64,000 nt of DNA from Micrococcus sp. EYE_212. Lineage in GTDB: Bacteria > Actinomycetota > Actinomycetes > Actinomycetales > Micrococcaceae. A model generated the notes under the pieces. It searched no databases. It saw nothing but the letters and a program-made list of their open reading frames with translations, and had not been told where the DNA came from. The position numbers were made by a program, and so were the translations under genes. The first letter of the stretch is position 1. Each line of letters starts with the position of its first letter. Below are positions 8,676 through 17,992 of this stretch, in pieces. The stretch covers positions 124,001 through 188,000 of the forward strand of contig NZ_JAHXOZ010000003.1 of NCBI RefSeq assembly GCF_023147585.1, read 5' to 3'.

Positions 8676-10052
8676 TCAGGCGGGGTCGACGTCCTCCGCG
8701 CGCGTGATCTGCGGCAGCAGGTCCTCGGCGGACGGGGTCCAGTCGGCCGGGTCGGCCGCGGTCTGCTCGCCGGAGCGGATGTCCTTGACCTCGTGGGTGC
8801 GGGTGCCGGCGTCGTCGCGACCCATGAACCACACGTAGGGGATGCCGCGGCGGTCGGCGTACTTGATCTGCTTGCCGAACTTCTCCGCGCTCACGGCGAC
8901 CTCGGCCGGGATGCCCCGCTCGCGCAGCAGCGCGGCCACGTCCTGCGCCTCCGACCAGTCCGCGTCCTGGGTGAGTGCGACGTACACGGCAGTCGGCACG
9001 GAGCGTGAGGCCACGGCCATCTCCTGCGAGAGCATGCGCATCACGAGGCGCGTCACGCCGATGGAGAGGCCCACGCCCGGGAAGACGCGGTTGCCCTTCG
9101 ACGCCAGCGCGTCGTAGCGGCCGCCCGAGCAGATCGAGCCGAGCTGCTCGTGGCCCACGAGCACGGTCTCGTAGACGGTGCCGGTGTAGTAGTCGAGGCC
9201 GCGCGCGATCGAGAGGTCCGCGACGGCGCGCCCGGGGGCGCGGCGGTGCAGCGTGCCCACGACGTCGGCCAGCTCGGCCAGGCCCTCCTCGAGCAGCTCG
9301 TCCTCCACGCCGAGGGCGCGGACCTGCTCGACGAAGGAGGTGTCCTCGGTACGGATCGCGGCCAGCTCGAGGGCCTGGCGCGCCTGCTCCTCGGTGGCGC
9401 CGAGCTCCTCCTGCAGCAGGCGGGCGACCTCGTCGGGGCCGATCTTCTCCAGCTTGTCGATGGAGCGGAGCACGCCCGCGGCGTCGGTGAGCCCGATGCC
9501 GCGGTAGAAGCCCTCGGCGAGCTTGCGGTTGTTCACGCGGATGAGGAAGTCGCCGATCGGCAGGGCCCCGAGCGCCTCGGCCATCACGAGCGCGACGTCG
9601 GCGTCGTAGCGCGGGGAGAGCTCGCCGTCGCCCACGACGTCGATGTCCGCCTGCGTGAACTCGCGGGCGCGACCCTCCTGGGGGCGCTCGCCGCGCCAGA
9701 CCTTCTGCATCTGGAAGCGGCGGAACGGGAAGGCGAGGTGGCCGGCGTTCTCCACCACGTAGCGCGCGAACGGAACGGTGAGGTCGAAGTGCAGCGCCAG
9801 GCGCTTCGGGTCGTTCGGATCCTTGGCCGAGGTGCCCTCGGCGTCCTCGGCGAGGCGGGAGACGGCGTAGACCTCCTTGTCGATCTCGCCCTTGCGCAGC
9901 AGCTGGCCCAGGGTCTCGACGGCGCGGGTCTCGATGCCGGCGAACCCGTGGAGCTCGAAGGTCCGGCGCAGGGTGTCCAGCACGTGCTGCTCCACGAGGC
10001 GCTCGGCGGGGAGCCACTCGTGGAAACCGGAGAGGGAGGCCTTGCGGGACAT
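8676..10052 (-). CDS. hisS: Histidyl-tRNA synthetase
   Basis: A class II aminoacyl-tRNA synthetase of 458 residues. Visible are motif 2 (RRFQMQKVWRGERPQ), the histidine-binding signature RGLDYYTGTVYE, motif 3 (GVGLSIGVTRL), and a C-terminal anticodon-binding domain (TAVYVALTQDADWSEA onward). The ATG at 10052 follows AAGGATTCCC. A TAGAAT -10 box at 10126-10121 (minus) gives a leader of about 60 bases. The promoter faces that of the divergent DUF349 gene. This is the normal actinobacterial neighbourhood of hisS, DUF349 and relA. Confidence 0.97.
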   Translation of the reverse strand: MSRKASLSGFHEWLPAERLVEQHVLDTLRRTFELHGFAGIETRAVETLGQLLRKGEIDKEVYAVSRLAEDAEGTSAKDPNDPKRLALHFDLTVPFARYVVENAGHLAFPFRRFQMQKVWRGERPQEGRAREFTQADIDVVGDGELSPRYDADVALVMAEALGALPIGDFLIRVNNRKLAEGFYRGIGLTDAAGVLRSIDKLEKIGPDEVARLLQEELGATEEQARQALELAAIRTEDTSFVEQVRALGVEDELLEEGLAELADVVGTLHRRAPGRAVADLSIARGLDYYTGTVYETVLVGHEQLGSICSGGRYDALASKGNRVFPGVGLSIGVTRLVMRMLSQEMAVASRSVPTAVYVALTQDADWSEAQDVAALLRERGIPAEVAVSAEKFGKQIKYADRRGIPYVWFMGRDDAGTRTHEVKDIRSGEQTAADPADWTPSAEDLLPQITRAEDVDPA

Positions 10053-10120
10053 GGGAATCCTTCGCGACGACGGTGAGGAGCGGTGGCGGGAACGGAGCAC
10101 CGAAGCCCGAGCACCGGCCC

Positions 10121-10155
10121 ATTCTAGTCGGGGCCGCCGACGCGGCCGGTACGCT
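10121..10155. promoter_or_regulatory. Facing promoters of hisS and the DUF349 gene
   Basis: TAGAAT on the minus strand (10126-10121) and TACGCT on the plus strand (10150-10155) are only 23 bases apart. The -35 regions must therefore overlap, and the two genes may compete for RNA polymerase. Confidence 0.4.
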
Positions 10156-10228
10156 GGGGACGTTCGTGTCCATCCCGACCGGCCCGCGCCCCGCGTGCGC
10201 GTCGGCGCATCCAGGGAGAGTTCCAGCG

Positions 10229-11902
10229 GTGACCCACCAGCAGCAGCCCGACGACCAGCAGTCCCCCGCCCTCGAGGACGAGGCCGAGGCGACCGCCGCC
10301 CTGCCCGAGCAGGACGCCCCCCAGACCCCCGAGCAGGACGCTCCGAACCAGGACGCCGTTCCTGCCGAGGACGCCGGCGCCGAGGAGCCCCCCGTGCCCG
10401 CGGAGGCCCAGCCGCTGGCCGTGGTGGTGCCCGACGCCTCCGAGCACGGCACCGCGCCGGCCGAGGACACCGCGGAGGCCCCGGCGGAGTCGTCCGCCGA
10501 GCAGGCCGCGCCCGCCGCCCGCCCCGGTCCGGCCTCCCCCGCCGCGATGCGCCCCGCGGCGCCCAAGGCCCCCGCCACTCCCGCCGCCGTGAAGCCGGCG
10601 CGTGCCGCCAAGGCCCCGGCCGTCGTCGCGCCCGCCGTGCCCCCCACGCCGATCGCCGAGGCCGCCCGCTTCGCCCGCGTGAGCGAGGACGGCCACGTCA
10701 CGCTGCTGGACGGCGAGGACGAGGTCGCGGTCGGCCAGGTGCCGGAGGCCTCCACCGAGGACGCGCTCAGCTACTTCGTGCGCAAGTACGACGACGTGCG
10801 CGCGCAGATGGCCCTGTTCCAGCAGCGCATCGCCGCCGGGGCCCCCTCGGGCGAGCTGGGCAAGGCCCTGGGCCAGATGACCTCCGCCGTGGACGAGCGC
10901 CACATGGTGGGCGACATGGCCGCGCTGCGCACCCGCCTCGCCGCCCTCGACACCCTCCTGGGCGACTACCGCGCCGCGGAGCAGGAGGCCCGCCAGGCCG
11001 CCCAGGCGGAGCAGCTGGCCGCCCGCGAGGCGATCGTGGCCGAGGCCGAGGGCTACGCCGGCACCGCCGCGGAGCGGATGCCGTGGAAGCAGGCCTCCGC
11101 GCGCATGGCCGAGCTGTTCGACGAGTGGAAGGCCGCGCAGAAGGCCGGCCCGCGCCTGTCCAAGCCGGTGGAGGACGGCCTGTGGAAGCGCTTCCGTGCC
11201 GCCCGCACCACGTTCGACAAGACCCGCCGCGCCCACTTCTCTCGCCTCGACGCGGCGAGCTCCGAGGCCAAGCAGGTCAAGGAGAAGCTGATCACCCGCG
11301 CGGAGGAGCTCTCCTCCTCCACGGACTGGGGCGTGACGGCCGGCAAGTACCGCGACCTCATGGACGAGTGGAAGAAGGCCCCCCGCGCCTCCCGCAAGGA
11401 GGACGACGCCCTGTGGGCCCGCTTCCGCGCCGCACAGGACGTGTTCTTCGCGGCCCGCAAGGCCGTGGACGCCGAGGTCGACCGTGAATACGCCGCCAAC
11501 CTGAAGGTCAAGGAGCAGATCCTGGCCGACGGCCAGAAGATGCTCCCCGTCACCGACCTCAAGGCGGGCCGCGCCGCGCTCAATGCGCTGCGGGGCCGCT
11601 GGGAGGAGGCCGGCAAGGTGCCGCGGGGCGACATGCGCCGCATGGAGGAGGGCTTCCGCAAGCTCGAGGACGCCGTCAAGGAGGCCGAGTCCGAGCACTG
11701 GCGCCGCACCGATCCGGAGACCAAGGCCCGCACCAGCTCGGCCCTGACGCAGCTCGAGGAGACCATCGCCGGCCTCGAGGCGGACCTGGAGAAGGCCAAG
11801 GCCAAGGGCGACCAGCGCGGCATTGCGAAGGCCCAGGAGGCCCTCGACGCCCGCCTGCAGTGGAAGCAGGCCCTCGAGGCCGCGGCCTCCGAGCTGCGCT
11901 GA
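10229..11902 (+). CDS. DUF349 coiled-coil protein
   Basis: A 557-residue protein. The first 150 residues are low-complexity, rich in Ala, Pro, Glu and Gln, and probably disordered. The rest is almost entirely helical and charged, with repeated DUF349 units recognised by W-K/R-x-A patterns such as MPWKQASARMAELFDEWKAA, LWKRFRAARTTFD, YRDLMDEWKKAPRASRKEDD and LWARFRAAQDVFF. It ends in a long coiled coil. The start is the GTG at 10229 with AGGGAG upstream. DUF349 proteins are widespread next to hisS/relA in Actinobacteria; the biochemical role is not established as far as I know. Confidence 0.85.
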   Translation: MTHQQQPDDQQSPALEDEAEATAALPEQDAPQTPEQDAPNQDAVPAEDAGAEEPPVPAEAQPLAVVVPDASEHGTAPAEDTAEAPAESSAEQAAPAARPGPASPAAMRPAAPKAPATPAAVKPARAAKAPAVVAPAVPPTPIAEAARFARVSEDGHVTLLDGEDEVAVGQVPEASTEDALSYFVRKYDDVRAQMALFQQRIAAGAPSGELGKALGQMTSAVDERHMVGDMAALRTRLAALDTLLGDYRAAEQEARQAAQAEQLAAREAIVAEAEGYAGTAAERMPWKQASARMAELFDEWKAAQKAGPRLSKPVEDGLWKRFRAARTTFDKTRRAHFSRLDAASSEAKQVKEKLITRAEELSSSTDWGVTAGKYRDLMDEWKKAPRASRKEDDALWARFRAAQDVFFAARKAVDAEVDREYAANLKVKEQILADGQKMLPVTDLKAGRAALNALRGRWEEAGKVPRGDMRRMEEGFRKLEDAVKEAESEHWRRTDPETKARTSSALTQLEETIAGLEADLEKAKAKGDQRGIAKAQEALDARLQWKQALEAAASELR

Positions 11903-11941
11903 CCCCTCCGCGGCGTCCCCCGAACGCCGGCTCCCGCACCC

Positions 11942-11973
11942 CCGTTCGGCACCTGTCCACAGGTGCCGAACGG
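11942..11973. repeat. Perfect 14-base inverted repeat with 4-base loop
   Basis: CCGTTCGGCACCTG (11942-11955) pairs fully with CAGGTGCCGAACGG (11960-11973) around TCCA. It lies 40 bases after the DUF349 stop and 31 bases before the AbiEi-like ATG. It may be the DUF349 terminator, or an operator for the AbiEi-like DNA-binding protein. The centre, CTGTCCACAG, is itself nearly palindromic. Confidence 0.7.
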
Positions 11974-12004
11974 AGGTGCGGCGTCTCTGGCACGCTTCGG
12001 TGCC

Positions 12005-12679
12005 ATGAGCACCTCCCCCGCCCCTGCGCCCGCCGCGCCGCCGACGGCCGCACCGCCGGCCACTGCCCTCCCGACGTCGGCCCGCCGCGGGCTCGCGACG
12101 GACCTCGTTGTGGCCGGGGAGCACTTCACCGACGCGGAGCTGCAGGCGCTCGTGCACCGCGGCGCCATCGATCGGGTCCTCCCGGGCGTCTACTGCCGGT
12201 CCCGCGCGGCCCGCGACGCGGAGACACGGGCCGCCGCCCTCTGGCTCCTGGCCGGCCCCGTCCTGGCGGCCGGCTGGACGGCGGTGGGCCCGTCAGCGGC
12301 GTGGGTGCTCGCGGGCGGGCCGGCGCCCCCGCGGATCCACGCGGCCGTGGCGCACTACCACCGCCTGCCCGCCGGCGGCACGGTCCTGCCGTGGGCGCTC
12401 GTGCAGTCGGACGTGGCCGCGGGGCCGCAGGGGCACGCCGAGGCCGAGGCGGACGTGATGCGGGTCGGGCCGGCGCGCGTGACGACGCCGGCCCGCACCG
12501 TGGAGGACCTCCTGCTCACCGGGGACCCGGACCACGCGCGGCGCGCCGCGCACGTGATGGCCCGCCACGGGACGGCGGGGCTGACGGAGCGACTGGCTCG
12601 GCCCACGCGGCGGGCGGGCGTCGTCGCCGCCCGGGCCCGCCTCGCGGCGCTGCTCACTGCGCTGGAGGCGCCCGGGTGA
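12005..12679 (+). CDS. AbiEi-type antitoxin-like protein (orphan)
   Basis: A 224-residue protein. After a Pro/Ala-rich start, residues about 30-65 match the AbiEi/type IV antitoxin N-terminal winged-helix pattern (FTDAELQALVHRGAIDRVLPGVY). In characterised AbiE pairs, AbiEi is a repressor that binds inverted repeats upstream of its own gene and counteracts the nucleotidyltransferase toxin AbiEii. The C-terminal part is Arg/Ala-rich and not further recognisable. No AbiEii-like gene follows: the next gene is relA on the opposite strand, seven bases away. It may be a solitary regulator rather than part of a toxin-antitoxin pair. The ATG has no clear ribosome binding site. Confidence 0.65.
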   Translation: MSTSPAPAPAAPPTAAPPATALPTSARRGLATDLVVAGEHFTDAELQALVHRGAIDRVLPGVYCRSRAARDAETRAAALWLLAGPVLAAGWTAVGPSAAWVLAGGPAPPRIHAAVAHYHRLPAGGTVLPWALVQSDVAAGPQGHAEAEADVMRVGPARVTTPARTVEDLLLTGDPDHARRAAHVMARHGTAGLTERLARPTRRAGVVAARARLAALLTALEAPG

Positions 12680-12686
12680 GGGGCGC

Positions 12687-15011
12687 TCAGGTGCGGTGGA
12701 CGTCGAACACGCCGTCGATCCGGCGCACCGCGTTGACCACGTGGCTCAGGTACATGGGATCGCCCATCTCGAAGACGAACCGGCTCATGGCCACGCGGTC
12801 GCGCGTGGTGTTCACGGACGCCGAGAGGATGTTCACGTGGTTCTCCGCGAGCACACGCGTGACGTCCGAGAGCAGGGACGTGCGGTCGAGCGCCTCCACC
12901 TGGATCTCCACGAGGTAGACGGTGTCCCGCGAAGGCGCCCACTCCACGGGCACGCGGCGCTCGGGCTCCTGCCCCAGCATGGTCGCCAGGTTGCGGCAGT
13001 CGGCCCGGTGCACGGAGACGCCAGAGCCACGCGTGACGAATCCGTCCACCTCGTCCGGGGGAACGGGGTTGCAGCACCGCGCCAGCTTTGCCAGCACCCC
13101 GCCGTCGCCGGCCACGAGCACGCCGGCGTCGTTGGTGGCACGCTGCGGGGTGCGGCGCGTCTGCGCGGGGACGAGCGCTGCGAGGTCGACCTCGCCCACG
13201 GGGAGCTCCGCGGTCGGCTCCGCGGCGGGGGGCGTGGGCGGGGCCAGGCGCTCCTCGAGCCGCTCGCACACGGCCTGCGCGGAGACATGCCCGTCGCCCA
13301 CCGCGGCGAAGAGGCCGTCCAGGTCGGCGTAGCCCATCTCCTCCGCGACCCCGACGATCTCCTCGCCGCCGAGCACCTTCTGCACGGCAAGGCCGGCCCG
13401 GCGCATGCGTCGGGTGAGGGCCTCGCGGCCGCGCTCGGCCTGCTCGTCGCGGCGCTGGGTGGCGAAGTGGTGGCGGATCTTGGACCTGGCCCGCGGCGAG
13501 ACCACGAACCCCATCCAATCCCGGCTCGGGCCGGCGTCCTCGGCCTTGGAGGTGAACACCTCCACGGTGTCCCCGTGGCTGAGCGGGGTGGAGAGCGGCA
13601 CGAGCTTGCCGTTCACGCGCGCGCCGATGGTGCGGTGGCCGACGTCGGTGTGGATGGCGTACGCGAAGTCCACCGGCGTGGACCCGGCCGGGAGGGAGCG
13701 GATCTCGCCCTTGGGCGTGAACACGTAGACCTCGTCGGCGCCGATCTGGGTGCGCAGCGCGGAGAGGAACTCGTCCGGGTCCCGCGTGTCCTTCTGCCAG
13801 TCCATGACGGAGCGCAGCCACGCGGGCGTGGCCTGCGCGGGGGCCTGGGCAGCCGCAGCCGCCCCGGCCTTGTACCGCCAGTGCGCGGCCACGCCGTACT
13901 CGGCCTGGCGATGCATCTCCAGCGTGCGGATCTGGATCTCCACGGGCTTGCCGTCGGGGCCGATGACGGTGGTGTGGAGGGAGCGGTACATGTTGAGCTT
14001 CGGGACGGCGATGTAGTCCTTGAACCGGCCCGGGATCGGGTTCCACCGCGCATGGATCACGCCCAGCACCGCGTAGCAGTCCCGCACGGTGTCCACGATG
14101 ATGCGGATGCCCGTGAGGTCGTGGATCTGGTCGAAGTCCTTCCCGCGCGTGATCATCTTCTGGTAGATCGAGTAGTAGTGCTTGGGGCGCCCGGTGACGG
14201 TGGCCCGGATGCGCTGCTCGCGCAGCTGCTCCTCGATCACGCCGCGCAGGGACTGGAGATGCTTCTCCCGCTCCGGATTGCGGTCGCCCACGAGGCGCAC
14301 GAGCTCCGCGTAGACCTTGGGCTTCAGAGCCGCGAACGCGAGGTCCTCGAGCTCCCACTTCATCGTGTTCATGCCGAGCCGGTGCGCGAGCGGGGCGTAG
14401 ATGTCCAGGGTCTCCCGCGCCTTCTTGGCACTCGAGGCGGGTGAGACGTAGCGCCACGTGCGGGCGTTGTGCAGGCGGTCCGCGAGCTTGATGAGCAGCA
14501 CGTTCACGTCCTGCGCCATGGCGATGACCATCTTGCGGACGGTCTCGGCCTGCGCGGCGGCCCCGTAGGTCACCTTGTCCAGCTTCGTGACGCCGTCCAC
14601 GAGCAGCGCGACCTCGGGGCCGAAGTCCCGGCGCAGCTGATCGAGCGAGTAGTCGGTGTCCTCCACGGTGTCGTGCAGCAGGGCCGCCAGGAGCGTGGGG
14701 CCGGTGACGCCGATCTCGGCGAGGATGGTGGCCACGGCCACGGGGTGCGTGATGTAGGGGTCCCCCGAACGGCGCATCTGCCCCGCATGGCAGCGCTGCG
14801 CGACCTCGAAGGCGCGCACGATCTCCATGAGCTCGGCGCGGGTGGCGCGCTGGCGCACGGTGCGCATGAGCGGCTCGAGCAGCGGCGAGTACTCGGTGGC
14901 GTGGCGGCCGGTGAGGCGGGCCATGCGGCCGCGGGGCCGCGCCGCGGCGGGCGGTGTCTGCGGCGCCGGGGGCGGGCCGGCCGGGGCGGGGTGCTGGTGC
15001 TGCTCGCTCAT
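12687..15011 (-). CDS. relA: Bifunctional (p)ppGpp synthetase/hydrolase Rel
   Basis: The stringent-response enzyme of Actinobacteria, 774 residues. The HD hydrolase domain has His75, the His113-Asp114 pair (LLHDTVED) and Asp178 (KLADRLHN). The synthetase domain has RGKD at 289-292. The RXKD form is typical of bifunctional Rel enzymes, in contrast to EXDD in monofunctional RelA. TGS (VYVFTPKGEI onward), the Cys-containing conserved domain (KLARCCNPVPPDE) and a C-terminal ACT domain follow. Both activities therefore look intact. The ATG has AAGGAG ten bases upstream, and a TAGACT -10 box at 15064-15059 gives a leader of about 40 bases. Confidence 0.96.
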   Translation of the reverse strand: MSEQHQHPAPAGPPPAPQTPPAAARPRGRMARLTGRHATEYSPLLEPLMRTVRQRATRAELMEIVRAFEVAQRCHAGQMRRSGDPYITHPVAVATILAEIGVTGPTLLAALLHDTVEDTDYSLDQLRRDFGPEVALLVDGVTKLDKVTYGAAAQAETVRKMVIAMAQDVNVLLIKLADRLHNARTWRYVSPASSAKKARETLDIYAPLAHRLGMNTMKWELEDLAFAALKPKVYAELVRLVGDRNPEREKHLQSLRGVIEEQLREQRIRATVTGRPKHYYSIYQKMITRGKDFDQIHDLTGIRIIVDTVRDCYAVLGVIHARWNPIPGRFKDYIAVPKLNMYRSLHTTVIGPDGKPVEIQIRTLEMHRQAEYGVAAHWRYKAGAAAAAQAPAQATPAWLRSVMDWQKDTRDPDEFLSALRTQIGADEVYVFTPKGEIRSLPAGSTPVDFAYAIHTDVGHRTIGARVNGKLVPLSTPLSHGDTVEVFTSKAEDAGPSRDWMGFVVSPRARSKIRHHFATQRRDEQAERGREALTRRMRRAGLAVQKVLGGEEIVGVAEEMGYADLDGLFAAVGDGHVSAQAVCERLEERLAPPTPPAAEPTAELPVGEVDLAALVPAQTRRTPQRATNDAGVLVAGDGGVLAKLARCCNPVPPDEVDGFVTRGSGVSVHRADCRNLATMLGQEPERRVPVEWAPSRDTVYLVEIQVEALDRTSLLSDVTRVLAENHVNILSASVNTTRDRVAMSRFVFEMGDPMYLSHVVNAVRRIDGVFDVHRT

Positions 15012-15058
15012 GGCGGCGACTCCTTCGGATACCGGGCCCGGCCCGCGGATGATGGGCG

Positions 15059-15064
15059 AGTCTA
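15059..15064 (-). promoter_or_regulatory. -10 box of relA
   Basis: TAGACT on the minus strand, about 48 bases upstream of the relA ATG. It lies next to the terminator hairpin of secF. Confidence 0.45.
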
Positions 15065-15079
15065 CCCCGGGCGAAGGGA

Positions 15080-15119
15080 CGGGGGCGGGAGGGCACGTCG
15101 CCGTGCCCGCCCGCCCCCG
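15080..15119 (-). terminator. Strong hairpin after secF
   Basis: An 18-position stem (15080-15097 with 15102-15119) is interrupted by a single A-G mismatch and has a 4-base loop. It starts about 20 bases past the secF stop and isolates relA from the sec operon. Confidence 0.7.
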
Positions 15120-15139
15120 CCCGGGTCGTCGTCAGCGGA

Positions 15140-16153
15140 TCAGACCGCCGGGACGCGCCCCTCGCCGTCCGCGCCGCGGGCGGCGGAGAGCTCGCCCACC
15201 CGCGCGTCGTGCGCCCGCACGTCCGCGTCGCCGCGGCGCAGGAGCGCGTACAGCGGGGCCTGGATGAAGAGCGTGGAGAGCGTGCCCACGATGATGCCCA
15301 CGAACAGGGCCAGGGCGATGTCCCGCAACGTGCCGGCCCCGAGCAGTCCGGCGCCGATGAACAGGATGGAGCCCACGGGCAGGATGCCGACGATCGAGGT
15401 GGTGATGGAGCGGACGAGCGTCTGGTTCACGGCCAGGTTCACGTTCTGCGCGAACGTGCGGCGGGGGTCCTCGTGGTCCGTGGCCGTGTTCTCGCGGATC
15501 TTGTCGAAGACCACCACGGTGTCGTAGAGCGCGTAGGAGAGGATCGTGAGGAAGCCGATGATCGCCGAGGGCGTCACCTCGAACCCCGTCGCCCCGTAGA
15601 TCCCGGCGGTCAGGGCCACCACGTACAGCATGCCCAGCACGGCGGCGAGCGACATCTTCCACGTGCGGAAGTACAGGGCCATGAACAGGGTCACCAACAC
15701 CACGAACACGATCAGGCCGATGAGCGCCTGCTGGGAGACCGCCTGGCCCCAAGTCGGGCCGACGAACGTGGAGGTGACCTGGTCCTGTCCCACCCCGTAG
15801 GCGCCCTGGAGGTTCTCGGCCACCTGGCGGGTCTGCGCGTCGTCGAGCTGTTCGGTCTGCACGCGCATGGTGCCGGGCGCGATGTCGGTGACCGTGGGGT
15901 CCGAGTCCGGCACCACGTCGGCGACGGCCTGCCGTCCGGGCTCCACGTCCGTGGACTGGGCGGAGGAGACGGTGAACTCCGAGCCGCCCTTGAACTCGAT
16001 GCCGAGGTTGTACCCGCCGCGCAGCGCGGTCAGGCCCGCGGCGAGGGCCAGGAGGATCCCGGCGAGGGCGAACCAGCGCCCCCAGCGCTGGACGAAGGGG
16101 TAGGAGGTCCGCCCCGAGTAGAGGTCGTTGCCCCAGGCTGCGAAGCGGTTCAC
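15140..16153 (-). CDS. secF: Protein translocase subunit SecF
   Basis: SecF works with SecD and YajC at the SecYEG channel to pull exported proteins across the membrane using the proton gradient. The 337-residue product has a first membrane helix (about 26-45), the IEFKGGSEF motif that opens the periplasmic domain, and five further helices including the conserved GFLTILSYALYDTVVVFDKIREN segment, where the loop and catalytic Asp sit. The GTG start overlaps the secD stop (GTGA), so the two are translationally coupled. A basic/Ala-rich cytoplasmic tail follows the last helix. Confidence 0.95.
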   Translation of the reverse strand: MNRFAAWGNDLYSGRTSYPFVQRWGRWFALAGILLALAAGLTALRGGYNLGIEFKGGSEFTVSSAQSTDVEPGRQAVADVVPDSDPTVTDIAPGTMRVQTEQLDDAQTRQVAENLQGAYGVGQDQVTSTFVGPTWGQAVSQQALIGLIVFVVLVTLFMALYFRTWKMSLAAVLGMLYVVALTAGIYGATGFEVTPSAIIGFLTILSYALYDTVVVFDKIRENTATDHEDPRRTFAQNVNLAVNQTLVRSITTSIVGILPVGSILFIGAGLLGAGTLRDIALALFVGIIVGTLSTLFIQAPLYALLRRGDADVRAHDARVGELSAARGADGEGRVPAV

Positions 16154-17934
16154 GGCGTGTCCTCCTGTGCGGCGGCGCGCTCGGCGCGCCGGCGTTCGGC
16201 GATGGTCATGGGGGCCGCCCCGCGGCGCCCGCGGGACGGGCCGGCGAGGACGGACGCGGCGGCGTGCGCGCCCGAGGCGGGGGCGCCGTCCTCCTCGGCG
16301 GGGGTTCCCGGCGCGGCGACCCGGGGCTCCCGGAGGCGGCCCGCGCCCTGGTACAGCGCCGGCTCCTCCCCCAGCAGCGAGGGGTCCAGCCCGGACATGC
16401 GGTGCCCGCCGCCGACGAAGCGGGTCTGCGCGAGCAGCTGCATGATCGGGTGGGTGAACCAGAAGACCACGATGAGGTCGGCGATCGCGGTGAGGCCCAG
16501 GGTGAAGGCGAAGCCGCGGACGTTGCCCACGGCCACGAAGTAGAGCACGACGGCGGCGAGCAGGTTCACGGCCTTCGACGCGGCGATGGTGCGCTTGGCG
16601 CGCTTCCAGCCCTCGTGGACGGCGACGTCCACGGTGCGGCCCGCGCGCAGCTCGTCCTTGATGCGCTCGAAGTAGACGATGAACGAGTCGGCCGTGAGGC
16701 CGATCGCCACGATCAGGCCCGCGATGCCGGCCAGGGAGAGGCGGTAGTTGTCCGTCCAGCCGAGGATGGCGATGGCGAGGTAGGTCAGGAGTCCGGCCAC
16801 CACGATCGAGGCGAACGTCAGCAGGCCGAGGGCGCGGTACTGGAAGAGCTGGTAGACGGCCACCAGGGCGAGGCCGATGAGGCCCGCGATCAGGCCCCAG
16901 AACAGCTGGTCCTGGCCGAGGGTGGCGGAGATCTGCTGTTCGGACTCGATGGAGAAGGAGATGGGCAGCGAGCCGTAGCTGAGCTGCTCGGCGAGCTGAG
17001 CGGTGGACTCCTCCGTCATGCTGCCGCCGCTGATCTGCGCGCTGCCGTTGGTGATGACACCGTTGGACTGCGGCGCGGAGATGACCTCGCCGTCCAGGAC
17101 CATGGCGAACTGCTTGCGCGGGTCGCCCTCCGGGTACGGGGTCAGGCGCTGCGTGACCTCGGCGAAGGTCTTGGCGCCCTCGGCGTCGAAGTCGATGTTC
17201 ACGACCCACTGGTTCGTGGACACGCCGCCCGTCGCCTGGGCCATGCCGTTGGTGGCGCCGTCGATCTGGGTGCCGGGGATGACCACGGGGCCCAGGAGGT
17301 ACTTCACGGACGGGGAGACGATGCCGCCGTCCGTCTCCTCCGCCGGCTGGCACGCCACGATCGCCTGGTCCGCGGGCTGGGCCGGGGCGGAGGGATCGCG
17401 GGGCACGGTGCAGTCCGCGCGCTGGAACTCGTCGGCGAGCTCGGGCGTCAGCCGGTTCGGGTCGTAGGCGTCCTTCGGCTCCGCGGTGGGCTTCGGGAAC
17501 TGGTCAGCGGGAATGAGCTGGTCCTCGGGGGTGGCCTCGCCGGGGGCGGCCTGCAGCACGGGGCGGAACACCATGTCCGCAGAGGCCTGGATGAGGCGGC
17601 GCGTCTCGTCGTCGGGCACGCCGGGGAGGGAGACCACGACGTTCTCGGCGCCCTGGGTGGCCACCTCGGCCTCGGCCACGCCGGAGCCGTCCACGCGCTG
17701 GCGGATGATCTCCACCGCCTGCTGGAGCTGCTCGGGGGTGGCCTCCTCACCGGAGGCGGTCTGCGGGGCCAGCACCATCTGCGTGCCGCCCTCGAGGTCC
17801 AGGGCCAGCTTCGGGGCCCAGCTCGCCTGGCCGGAGGCCACGCCGAAGCCGAGGATCGCCGTGAGCGCCACGATCAGGGCGGCCAGCCAGGCCAGGGTGC
17901 GCGCGGCTGAGCCGGTGGGGGATGTCTTCGCCAT
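16150..17934 (-). CDS. secD: Protein translocase subunit SecD
   Basis: The 594-residue partner of SecF. The first membrane helix (about 13-33) is followed by LDLEGGTQM, the P1 periplasmic domain (about 60-350) and the C-terminal helical bundle with AIGLTADSFIVYFERIKDE and the late-helix FALGLTAIADL-like segment. Family members carry the proton-relay Asp in this region. The cytoplasmic tail is about 95 residues, long and Ala/Gly/Arg-rich, and low in complexity. The ATG at 17934 has a weak GGAAG upstream. It lies 58 bases after yajC in the same operon. Confidence 0.95.
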   Translation of the reverse strand: MAKTSPTGSAARTLAWLAALIVALTAILGFGVASGQASWAPKLALDLEGGTQMVLAPQTASGEEATPEQLQQAVEIIRQRVDGSGVAEAEVATQGAENVVVSLPGVPDDETRRLIQASADMVFRPVLQAAPGEATPEDQLIPADQFPKPTAEPKDAYDPNRLTPELADEFQRADCTVPRDPSAPAQPADQAIVACQPAEETDGGIVSPSVKYLLGPVVIPGTQIDGATNGMAQATGGVSTNQWVVNIDFDAEGAKTFAEVTQRLTPYPEGDPRKQFAMVLDGEVISAPQSNGVITNGSAQISGGSMTEESTAQLAEQLSYGSLPISFSIESEQQISATLGQDQLFWGLIAGLIGLALVAVYQLFQYRALGLLTFASIVVAGLLTYLAIAILGWTDNYRLSLAGIAGLIVAIGLTADSFIVYFERIKDELRAGRTVDVAVHEGWKRAKRTIAASKAVNLLAAVVLYFVAVGNVRGFAFTLGLTAIADLIVVFWFTHPIMQLLAQTRFVGGGHRMSGLDPSLLGEEPALYQGAGRLREPRVAAPGTPAEEDGAPASGAHAAASVLAGPSRGRRGAAPMTIAERRRAERAAAQEDTP

Positions 17935-17992
17935 GCTTCAGGTGCTTCCGTCCGCGTCGGGGGCGGCCCGTGTCCGGGCCGCCGGGTGGGTC

